A DNA stretch of 64,000 bases. Source: Raskinella chloraquaticus (SeqCode) (GTDB lineage Bacteria; Pseudomonadota; Alphaproteobacteria; Rhizobiales; UBA4765). Of the stretch, positions 16,516 through 23,655 are shown piece by piece (the stretch's first letter is position 1; each line of letters begins with the position of its first letter). The translations under genes and the position numbers were made by a program. The notes beneath the pieces were generated by a model, which was given only the letters and a program-made list of their open reading frames with translations, had not been told where the DNA came from and did not search any database. The stretch is taken from NCBI GenBank assembly GCA_002365175.1, contig DEZK01000036.1, positions 104,001 through 168,000 on the forward strand, in the 5' to 3' direction.

Positions 16516-18591
16516 CTACACCTCGCCACGCCTGATACGCTCAAGCATATCGGCTTCGCGCTGGGCTGCCATCGCTGCCTCCTCGCGCTCGCGGATGTAA
16601 TCTTCCGTCGTGCGCAGCTTCGGGCGCGCGGGCGCGCCGTAAGGGTCGATGGTTTCATTCATCGACGCCTCGATGCGGCAATCCTCGCACATGCGGATGA
16701 GGTCGAGGCGTTTGGCGTTGGCGCCCGCAAACATCCAGTGCTTGCCCTCCAGCTTGGCCAAGACGCGGTCAATCGAGCTCTTGGTACCGAAAGGTTTGCT
16801 GCAGGTGATGCAGCAGAAGGGCTCTTCTTCCTTCATGGTCAGGGGGCCGGCTTCAAAAGCGGTAAAATCCAGACGAGGCTGCAGGGTGATGACCTTTTCC
16901 GGGCAGGTCGCCTGACACAGGCCGCACTGCACACACAGGCTCTCGTCAAACCGCAATGCCGGGCGGTGCTCCAGGCTCGACAGGGCGCCCGTCGGGCAGG
17001 CGCTGACGCAGGAATGACACAATGTGCAGCCGGCCGCATCGACGTTGACGGCGCCAAAGACGCTGCCTGCGGGTAACGTCACGCGATCAACCGGGGCGGG
17101 GGCGGCGCGATGGAGCTCGCGCAAGGCGAGCTTGAGAATGTCGCGCTTGCCGCCCGAGGCAAGAAACTGCGCCGGCTTCAGGGCGGTGATTGCCTGCGGC
17201 GCCTTGGCGAGAGCGGCGAGCATGTAGTCGGGATCGTCAGCCTCAATCAGGCTGGCCGCATCAGGCCCGAAGCCAAGGGCAGCGAGCAGCATATTGGCTG
17301 TTAACAGCGTCTGTTCGAGCCCGGTCGTCGGATGCAGCGGACGCGCCTTGTCCAGCACATGGACACCGGCGGCACCATAGGCAAAGGCGGCAGCTATCGC
17401 CTCCAGGCCGATCTGGCCGATTTCATTGACCTGAAGCGGGATAACGGCAGCCGGCAGGCCATCGCCAAGACGTGCAGCGGCCTCGATCAGCTCCGCGCCA
17501 TGTGCGCCATGGAGGAGGAGAACGGGTGCGCGGCCGCCAGCCTGATGATAGGCGATGAGGGCAGCCCGCAGGCGGGTGAGCAGAACATCGACGCCGGGCA
17601 GGGCATAGCCGGCCGCCCCTGTGGGGCAGGCGGCTGCACAGGCACCACACCCCCCGCACAGGAACGGATCGATCGCCACATGATTGCCGGCGGGCGCGAT
17701 GGCGCCGGCCGGGCACAGATCAAGGCAGCGCGTGCAGCCGGTCACGCGCGAGCGGGAATGGGCGCACAGCTCGCTTTTGAACGTGACGTAGCGCGGCTTG
17801 TCGAAGGTGCCGATGAGATCGCTCGCCGCGAAGGCCAGACGCTCGATGGCCAGAGCGTCGCCGGGATCAGCGCGCAGATAACCCTCACGCAGATCAGCGG
17901 CCGGAAAGAGCGGGGTAGCGCCTGAGATGTCGATGATGATGTCGGCCCGCGAGATGGCTGCCTTGCTGCGGGACGAACCAAATTCGAGGCGCGCGCGCGA
18001 CGATGCCTTGGGTTCGGCAAAGCCGTCGATGGTAAGTTCGAAAGCGCCGAAATGCCCGCTCACGCGGCTGATTTTTCCCTTGCGGATCGGAAACTCGTTC
18101 ACCGTCGGCACCGGGATGTCGGCATTGCCGCTCATCAGGACTGTAATGTCGAGGCGGTCCTTCAGCCGGTCGGCAAGCGCAATCGCGGTCCCGTCGCGCC
18201 CGTAAATCAGCGCGATACCCTCGCTCTCGAAGCTCACATGGGGAAGTGGTGGATTAGCCACCGTGGCAGCGGCAATCAGGGCGGCTATCTTTGGCCCGGT
18301 GCCGGCAGCCTCCTTCGCCCAGCCAGCGGTCTCGCGCACGTTGACAAAGGAGAGCGTGGCGCCAAGACCCTCCTCGCTGGCGATGGCGCTGAAATGGGCG
18401 GCTTCCTGGGTGCACGCAATCGTCACGGAGCCGTTATTGGCAAAGGCCCGAAAACGATCGATTTCGCTGCGACAGAGATGATCGGCGGTCAGGATATCGC
18501 TCTTGCCGCAGCCAGCCGCAACCGCCTTGCCATCAAGCGGCATGGTCCGCTCGCAGGAGCAGAGGGCTATTTTTCGAGTTTTTTCTGTCAC
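16516..18591 (-). CDS. Polyferredoxin-like 4Fe-4S protein linked to formate dehydrogenase locus
   Basis: A 691-residue cytoplasmic iron-sulfur protein. The N-terminus has two Cys pairs (LCSCERTMP, then HLCRSE and IACTQE). Residues from about 286 hold two ferredoxin-type clusters (CTRCLDLCPAG and CGGCGACAAACP). Residues from about 522 hold two more (CTLCHSCVSACP and CVQCGLCQATCP). A C-terminal CCITC..CEDC arrangement may bind zinc or a further cluster. The start is GTG 18591 with TAGGGA upstream; the frame extends further 5' but that part reads as non-protein. It is divergent from the formate dehydrogenase accessory genes. It probably carries electrons or supports cofactor assembly; the exact role is unknown. 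Confidence 0.78.
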   Translation of the reverse strand: MTEKTRKIALCSCERTMPLDGKAVAAGCGKSDILTADHLCRSEIDRFRAFANNGSVTIACTQEAAHFSAIASEEGLGATLSFVNVRETAGWAKEAAGTGPKIAALIAAATVANPPLPHVSFESEGIALIYGRDGTAIALADRLKDRLDITVLMSGNADIPVPTVNEFPIRKGKISRVSGHFGAFELTIDGFAEPKASSRARLEFGSSRSKAAISRADIIIDISGATPLFPAADLREGYLRADPGDALAIERLAFAASDLIGTFDKPRYVTFKSELCAHSRSRVTGCTRCLDLCPAGAIAPAGNHVAIDPFLCGGCGACAAACPTGAAGYALPGVDVLLTRLRAALIAYHQAGGRAPVLLLHGAHGAELIEAAARLGDGLPAAVIPLQVNEIGQIGLEAIAAAFAYGAAGVHVLDKARPLHPTTGLEQTLLTANMLLAALGFGPDAASLIEADDPDYMLAALAKAPQAITALKPAQFLASGGKRDILKLALRELHRAAPAPVDRVTLPAGSVFGAVNVDAAGCTLCHSCVSACPTGALSSLEHRPALRFDESLCVQCGLCQATCPEKVITLQPRLDFTAFEAGPLTMKEEEPFCCITCSKPFGTKSSIDRVLAKLEGKHWMFAGANAKRLDLIRMCEDCRIEASMNETIDPYGAPARPKLRTTEDYIREREEAAMAAQREADMLERIRRGEV

Positions 18592-18655
18592 GGTTACGTC
18601 CCTACCCAAAGTGCTGCGACCAGACTGGCCGGCTTTTCCAGGCACTATAAGCGTT

Positions 18656-18677
18656 GGCTTGACAAAAGAGGCAAGCC
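18656..18677. promoter_or_regulatory. Inverted repeat in divergent intergenic region
   Basis: GGCTTG (18656-18661) and CAAGCC (18672-18677) form a perfect 6-bp inverted repeat with a 10-bp spacer. It lies between the polyferredoxin GTG (18591) and the ligase-like ATG (18782), where both promoters must lie. It is a candidate operator, but arms of six bases arise by chance. Confidence 0.3.
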
Positions 18678-18781
18678 TGTTGCGCAGCAAGGGTTGATTT
18701 GCCTTGCGACAGCGGGGCGGATTAGGGTCGATGCTAGCGGGAAAATCGTCCTGCCGAACATCGATCTGCCAGCGGAGGCCC

Positions 18782-19573
18782 ATGACTGATACGCGCACCA
18801 AACGGTCAACCTCTCTGGCGCAGCCCGAACTGGCGCTGCCGCCGGGCTTCCATGCCAAGGGGTTGCGCGAGTTGAAAGACGCGTTTGCCGAGGCACAGCG
18901 TCTGGCGGCGAGCGAGGGCGGCGGGCTTGTGACGTATGTCCACCGCTTCGATACGGTCGAATTCGCCCTGGTCATTGAACCCGATGAGCCGCTGGCACAG
19001 GCGCGACGCGCCGTTTATGCGGCCATGAACGCGCTGGCTGATGCCATTGCGACACATTGTCCGCCCGAGCGTCCGCTGACCTTTGACTGGCCAGACACCA
19101 TCCGTCTTGATGGCGGCATCATCGGCGGCGTTCGTCTGGGTGTACCGGATGGGACAAGCGAGGACGAGGTGCCAGCCTGGCTGACGCTGGGTGTGATGGT
19201 GCGGCTTTTCGTGCCGCTCTTTGCCGGGCAGGGTCATGAGCTTGACCAGCCGTTCACGGCAGGAACGAGCCTTGCAACCGAAGGGTTCGAGATGCTGGAT
19301 GGCGGGACATTGATCGAGAGTTTTTGTCGCCATCTGCTCGTCTATGTCGATCAATGGCAGGAACAGGGATTTGCGCCGGTCGGGCGCCATTTTCTGGCAC
19401 GCCTCAAGACGGCGACAGGCGCAGATCGCCTGGTGCGGCGCGGCATCGCCGCGAACGGCGATCTGGTGAGCGAGGCGGGAAAGCGTGGCAACGCGCCGCC
19501 ACCGCGCTCGCTCGCAGACGCCTTGCGTGCTCCCGCCTGGCGTGATGAGACGAGCGGCGATCCGCTTTTGTGA
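18782..19573 (+). CDS. Biotin/lipoate-protein-ligase-like protein
   Basis: A 263-residue protein resembling the BPL/LplA/LipB catalytic fold. The N-terminal helix-strand pattern covers RRAVYAAMNALADAIA and PLTFDWPDTIRLDGG. The latter, followed by GGIIGGVRLGVPDG, matches the WPNDIxxxxxKIGGI-type active-site region of biotin and lipoate ligases, but with Asp-Thr in place of the usual Asn-Asp and no obvious Lys at the attack site. Start ATG 18782 follows GGAGG. It is the first gene of the plus-strand formate dehydrogenase block, 13 nt before the DUF6505 gene. No biotinyl or lipoyl carrier domain is encoded nearby in this block, so a new substrate or a non-enzymatic role is possible. Confidence 0.7.
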   Translation: MTDTRTKRSTSLAQPELALPPGFHAKGLRELKDAFAEAQRLAASEGGGLVTYVHRFDTVEFALVIEPDEPLAQARRAVYAAMNALADAIATHCPPERPLTFDWPDTIRLDGGIIGGVRLGVPDGTSEDEVPAWLTLGVMVRLFVPLFAGQGHELDQPFTAGTSLATEGFEMLDGGTLIESFCRHLLVYVDQWQEQGFAPVGRHFLARLKTATGADRLVRRGIAANGDLVSEAGKRGNAPPPRSLADALRAPAWRDETSGDPLL

Positions 19574-19586
19574 CAAAGGTCATGAC

Positions 19587-20165
19587 ATGACAATCAGGCT
19601 TCTCAGAACCTTGCGGCTCGACGTCTCCGACAGCTTCGTCTTCGAGGCGGCAGCAGCGCCGGGCGAGTGGGCGGTGCCGGGCGGTTTCATGTTCTGGAGC
19701 GAGGACATAGCCGCGCTGGCGGGAAAACGTCGGCAGGCGTTCCGTTCAGGCTTTCTCGGCCTCACCAGCTTCGGCTGGTCGACGCTGGCGATGGTGTGTG
19801 AAGCCAGCGATGAGGAACGCGAGGAGGCGGTGCGTTTGCTGGCGGGCTATTTGCGCCAGCATCATGGCGCCCCTGATGATCAGGCTGCGGAAGCGGCTGC
19901 GCGCGAGGAAGTAGCCTTCATGGAGAGCCTTGCCGATCATCCGCCCCAGACGGTCATCGCGCTGACCCGGCGGCTTGACGACAAGGGTGAGATTGGCGAG
20001 CAGTTTCGCACCCTCCACCGGGTGGATGCGGCCAAAGGGGATGGTCTGCCATGCAGCGCCGGCGCCTTCTTTGCCGTTGAGGCGCATGACGCGGTACCGG
20101 CTGGCGAGGATGCCGATTTTTCACGATTGATGACGTTAAGCACAGACGGGTCGTCCAGCCGATGA
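19587..20165 (+). CDS. DUF6505 family protein
   Basis: A 192-residue soluble protein beginning MTIRLLRTLRLDVSDSFVFE and containing EWAVPGGFMFW and the stretch GFLGLTSFGWSTLA, which I recognise as DUF6505. No signal peptide, membrane helix or metal motif is evident. ATG 19587 has AAAGGT upstream, and the next gene overlaps its stop as ATGA. Proteins of this family are found beside membrane formate dehydrogenases in alphaproteobacteria, so a maturation role is inferred. The biochemical function is unknown. Confidence 0.7.
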   Translation: MTIRLLRTLRLDVSDSFVFEAAAAPGEWAVPGGFMFWSEDIAALAGKRRQAFRSGFLGLTSFGWSTLAMVCEASDEEREEAVRLLAGYLRQHHGAPDDQAAEAAAREEVAFMESLADHPPQTVIALTRRLDDKGEIGEQFRTLHRVDAAKGDGLPCSAGAFFAVEAHDAVPAGEDADFSRLMTLSTDGSSSR

Positions 20166-21163
20166 GCGATGATTTCTGGATGTCGAGCGGGCATCACCTG
20201 CTCGATCATGACGCGCATGGCTATCTCACGGTCAGCGATGAGTTTCTCAAAGCCTATCTGGCGCGCCCCGAGATCAAGCCGCCGGAGGATGCCTGCGCGG
20301 CGGAGCGTGACCTCTACGCCCGGCTGCTCGCCCATCCCCGACAAGACATCGTGGACGCCGACATAGCGGCGATCAGCGACCGCGACGGGCGTGAAAACTG
20401 GGCGGTCTTTCGCCGTTTTCGCAATCTTCTGCTGGCGCATTCCTCTCTTGAGGCCGCCTATCTCGCCCAGTTCCGCAGTAAAGATCCGCCGCTGCCCTGG
20501 CTCTTTGCCAATCAGCTGACGCACCTCATCCTGCGCAATGCCCTCGACGGCGTCGAGGATCCGCTCATTCTCAAGACAGCCGAGCTTTTTTTCCGCCGGC
20601 AGAAATTGTCGCGCCGCAACGACATGTTATTGCTGGCTGACGCTGATCTGGTCGAGGACCGGCAGGCGGCGCTGCACGCCTCGCCGCTTCTTGCCATGTT
20701 TCAGGATGGCGGGACGGGCGATCTTGATATCTTTGATGAAACCACGGCAGGCGACTACCGGCGGCGCAGCGATGCTTTCGATCTGGTGCTCGATTTTCGT
20801 GCCAAAGGGGCGGGGCGGGCGGCCTTTGCCCGTGTGATGGAAATCTGGGTCCGGCATCTTCTGGGCATTTCGGTCAAGGTTGAGCCCCTGGAGAGTGTCG
20901 CCAATGTGCGCTTCGCGTGGTTTGTCGGCCTTGACCAGGAAGCAACCCGCATCGGCAACGCGCTGTGGGACGGACAAGAGCCCGCCCATCACGGTCGCGA
21001 GCGCATTCTGGCGCTTTACCGGATGATTTTTGTCGAGCCGCATGTCATGCTGGAGCGCGTTGCCGGCGAGGCGGTCTATCTGATCCTGGCGGTTGATGGC
21101 GACCAGATCGTGCATATGAAACCGCAGAATCTGATCACCGGTCTGCCGCTCAAGGCAGATTGA
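20162..21163 (+). CDS. DUF6352 family protein
   Basis: A 333-residue soluble protein starting MSDDFWMSSGHHLLDHDAHG, the characteristic opening of DUF6352. It is rich in acidic and hydrophobic residues, with helix-rich segments (residues 75-160), and has no signal peptide or clear cofactor motif. ATG 20162 overlaps the DUF6505 stop by 4 nt, so the two are coupled. A formate dehydrogenase assembly role is inferred from context only. Confidence 0.7.
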   Translation: MSDDFWMSSGHHLLDHDAHGYLTVSDEFLKAYLARPEIKPPEDACAAERDLYARLLAHPRQDIVDADIAAISDRDGRENWAVFRRFRNLLLAHSSLEAAYLAQFRSKDPPLPWLFANQLTHLILRNALDGVEDPLILKTAELFFRRQKLSRRNDMLLLADADLVEDRQAALHASPLLAMFQDGGTGDLDIFDETTAGDYRRRSDAFDLVLDFRAKGAGRAAFARVMEIWVRHLLGISVKVEPLESVANVRFAWFVGLDQEATRIGNALWDGQEPAHHGRERILALYRMIFVEPHVMLERVAGEAVYLILAVDGDQIVHMKPQNLITGLPLKAD

Positions 21164-21198
21164 GCGGCACTAGCGGTTTGACCGGGGAACAGCGATTG

Positions 21199-21747
21199 AT
21201 GATCGAGATGGAAATGACGCTGGGGCTGGTGGTTGAGCGGCGACGCTCCAGCCATCCCTGGAGCGTGGCGGCGGGGCAGGAATTCTCGTGGTTGCCGGTG
21301 CAGGTGCTCGGCGAACCGCCGGCAACTGCGTCTTGGACGGCGCTTGATGGCAATGACGAGCTGATGCGGTTTTATGCCGGACAAGTGATGTTGTCTGTCT
21401 ACTCGACCGATACTGCCAATTATCGCGACAATCTCGCCAGTGGCCTGCCCAAGCTGTGGGTGGCGATGCTGAGAAGCGATGGCGATCCTGCGCTCGACAT
21501 TGTGGCGATCAGCGCCGATCCGGCCGAGGGCGAGGCGTGGACCGAAGCAGGACGCTATCTCGTCGAGACCCTTGATATGAGCGATGAGATTGCCGCTGAG
21601 CTGGCGCGCTTCATCGCCGACCATCACGTCGAGCGCCCGATCATCAAGCGCAAGCGCGACCGCGCCCCGCCGGATGTGCGCTGGCGTGCCGAGCCGACGG
21701 TGGCGGAGCGGGCCGCGGTTGATGATCCAGGCGCGGGAGGATCATGA
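21199..21747 (+). CDS. DUF3305 family protein
   Basis: A protein of about 182 residues. The pattern MTLGLVVERRRSSHPWS..EFSWLPVQVLGE and YAGQVMLSVYSTDTANYRDNL is the DUF3305 signature. The C-terminal part is charged (IKRKRDRAPPDVRWRAEP), another family hallmark. The frame opens at TTG 21160, which overlaps the previous stop, but ATG 21199 with GGGGAA nine bases upstream is preferred; ATG 21208 and 21214 are also possible. Families DUF3305 and DUF3306 occur together next to formate dehydrogenase genes. Confidence 0.72.
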   Translation: MIEMEMTLGLVVERRRSSHPWSVAAGQEFSWLPVQVLGEPPATASWTALDGNDELMRFYAGQVMLSVYSTDTANYRDNLASGLPKLWVAMLRSDGDPALDIVAISADPAEGEAWTEAGRYLVETLDMSDEIAAELARFIADHHVERPIIKRKRDRAPPDVRWRAEPTVAERAAVDDPGAGGS

Positions 21748-22427
21748 TGGCGGGCGGCGGCGATGATCACGACAAGGAAGGCGGCGAAGGGTTTCTGAGC
21801 CGCTGGTCACGCGTCAAGGCGCGCCCTGAACGCGATGCCGATATCGCGGTGGCGCCGTTGCCGATCAACGCCATGGATGCGGCCGCCATTCCACCGCAAG
21901 CGTTCGAGGACGGCGCTGCGGACCTGCCGCGGCTGGAGGATATTCTGCCGGAAGGATCGATTGCCCAGTTCCTGCGCAAGGGCATTCCCCAGGCGTTGAC
22001 GACGGCTGCCCTGCGCCAGGCGTGGACGCAGGACCCGCGCATCCGCGATTTCATCGAAGTGGCGGAGAACCAGTATGATTTCAATAATCCGACGAGCATT
22101 TACGGGTTTGGCGAATTGCCGGCGGATACCGATATTGCCGCGCTTGTGAGGCAGGCAACCGGGTTCGGTTACCATGAGCCCGACAAAAGCCCAGACGAGG
22201 GTGAGGCTATCGCCGGGAACGAGCGGCTCGCCCAGGACAGCACGCGGCTGTCGCAGCCATTGAGCGTCGCCGATGATGGGGGGCAGACGGCGCCTGACAG
22301 TGTTGCTGCAGCGCCCCTTCCGGCGAGCGAAATGGTTATGGAACAGGCGGTCGCAGGCGCGGTTCAGCCAGACGCGCCATCCCCGCCGGTTCGCCCGCGC
22401 CGCCATGGCGGGGCGCTCCCTGTCTAG
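21744..22427 (+). CDS. DUF3306 family protein
   Basis: A 227-residue protein. The N-terminus has the family motif GFLSRWSRVKAR. The centre contains LRQAWTQDPRIRDFIEVAENQYDFN, the DUF3306 core. The C-terminal 70 residues are low-complexity and acidic/proline-rich. It overlaps the DUF3305 gene by 4 nt, consistent with the two acting as a pair. It ends the first co-transcribed run; 121 nt with a possible promoter follow. Confidence 0.75.
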   Translation: MMAGGGDDHDKEGGEGFLSRWSRVKARPERDADIAVAPLPINAMDAAAIPPQAFEDGAADLPRLEDILPEGSIAQFLRKGIPQALTTAALRQAWTQDPRIRDFIEVAENQYDFNNPTSIYGFGELPADTDIAALVRQATGFGYHEPDKSPDEGEAIAGNERLAQDSTRLSQPLSVADDGGQTAPDSVAAAPLPASEMVMEQAVAGAVQPDAPSPPVRPRRHGGALPV

Positions 22428-22476
22428 ACGCAAAACAGATGCGCGGGATGCGGTCAGTCGTCGCAGTCATAAGCAC

Positions 22477-22504
22477 TTGTTATGACCAGAAACCGTGCTA
22501 TGTT
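22477..22504 (+). promoter_or_regulatory. Candidate sigma-70 promoter before the TorD-fusion gene
   Basis: TTGTTA (22477-22482) and TATGTT (22499-22504) are separated by 16 bp and lie about 45 nt upstream of ATG 22549. The match to the -35/-10 consensus is moderate. It would allow the chaperone and the structural fdh genes to be transcribed independently of the upstream DUF genes. Confidence 0.35.
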
Positions 22505-22548
22505 GGCGCAACTTAGAACAATTAAAAAGCAAACAAAACCGGACACAA

Positions 22549-23385
22549 ATGAGCGCTGAAAAGACGCAAGTCCGCCTGGGTGAGGAACGTGATCAAGGCT
22601 TGCTTCTGGCGATTGAAGGCGCTGGAAGCATTGGCAAATTGGCGCGTGGCCTTGGCATATCCCAACCGGCGGTTTCGGCGTGGACGCGTATTCCCGCCGA
22701 CCGGGTTGTGGCGGTAGAAACCTTCACCGGAATCTCCCGTCATCTCCTGCGGCCCGATCTTTATGGCGAGGCTGCCTTAACGTCAGCTGTTGACCCCATC
22801 GATGCCGTGCGGGCGCAGGCCTATCTGCTGTTGGCTCGCCTGCTGCTGCAGGCGCCTGATCAGAGGCTCTTGAACGAGCTTGCGCGCCTCAAGGGTGATG
22901 CGACGCCTCTCGGCCTGGCGATGATCGGCCTGGCGCGTTCTGCCGCCTCTGGCGCCGTCGAGGCGATCGAGCGTGAGTTTTTCACGGTTTTCATCGGCGT
23001 TGGCCGGGGTGAGGCGGTGCCGTACGGCTCCTATTATCAAACCGGCTTCCTCAATGAGCGGCCGCTGGCACGGGTGCGCGAAGATCTGACGCGGTTTGGT
23101 GTCGAGAGACGGGCGGATGCGTTCGAGCCGGAAGATCATCTCGGCTCGTTGTTTGAGGTGATGGCGGGGTTGATCGTTGGCGAATTCACCGCTGACGCGA
23201 CGGCGGCCGACCGCTTCTTCAAGCGCCATATCGAGCGCTGGGCCCTGCGCTTTTTTGACGATCTCGCGGCGACGCCGGGTGCTGACTTCTATCGGGCGGT
23301 CGCGGCTGTGGGACAGGTGTTTCTTTCGATTGAGAGTGAAGCCATGACATTGCCGGCAGCGATGCCGGAGCGCGTGGCTGTCTAG
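22549..23385 (+). CDS. Helix-turn-helix (YdaS/Cro-like) and TorD-type chaperone fusion
   Basis: A 278-residue protein in two parts. Residues 26-70 form a DNA-binding-type helix-turn-helix (GSIGKLARGLGISQPAVSAW followed by RIPADRVVAVE), typical of YdaS/Cro-like regulators. Residues 84-270 are a TorD/DmsD/NarJ-type all-helical chaperone, with the family stretch PYGSYYQTGF and the PEDHLGSLFEVMAGL motif. TorD-type chaperones bind the Tat signal of a molybdoenzyme and guard it until the cofactor is in place. The client here should be the alpha subunit encoded downstream. The fused DNA-binding domain suggests it also regulates transcription. ATG 22549 follows GGACACAA. Confidence 0.82.
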   Translation: MSAEKTQVRLGEERDQGLLLAIEGAGSIGKLARGLGISQPAVSAWTRIPADRVVAVETFTGISRHLLRPDLYGEAALTSAVDPIDAVRAQAYLLLARLLLQAPDQRLLNELARLKGDATPLGLAMIGLARSAASGAVEAIEREFFTVFIGVGRGEAVPYGSYYQTGFLNERPLARVREDLTRFGVERRADAFEPEDHLGSLFEVMAGLIVGEFTADATAADRFFKRHIERWALRFFDDLAATPGADFYRAVAAVGQVFLSIESEAMTLPAAMPERVAV

Positions 23386-23431
23386 GGACAACGGGTTTGG
23401 CGCGAGCCGGATCGGGCAAGGGAGGAATATG

Positions 23432-23635
23432 ATGAGCATGACCAAGGAAGAGACGAGGCCTGACCGCCGCAGTTTTCTGAAAGCGCTCAGCGTTGGTGCC
23501 GCCGGGGCAAGCGCCGTTGCCGGCCTTGCCACGCCGGTCGAGGCGGTGGCTGCGGAGAGCGCCAGCGACAAGCGCAAGAAGCGCTATCGCGAGACGGATC
23601 ATGTCAAGGCCTTCTATCGTACCAATCGCTACTGA
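23432..23635 (+). CDS. Small Tat-signal protein of formate dehydrogenase region
   Basis: A 67-residue protein with a twin-arginine signal (DRRSFLKALSVG) and a charged C-terminus ending RETDHVKAFYRTNRY. It matches the small family described as formate dehydrogenase region TAT target. It lies 20 nt upstream of the alpha-subunit gene. Two start codons, ATG 23429 and 23432, follow GGAGG; the second has better spacing. It may be an exported helper or small subunit. Function is not established. Confidence 0.75.
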   Translation: MSMTKEETRPDRRSFLKALSVGAAGASAVAGLATPVEAVAAESASDKRKKRYRETDHVKAFYRTNRY

Positions 23636-23655
23636 GCAGAATTCGGGAGAAGAAC

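Noticed and set aside
18659..18664. Consensus TTGACA hexamer upstream of the ligase-like gene
   Set aside because: No acceptable -10 box lies 16-18 bases downstream, so it was not called a promoter on its own.
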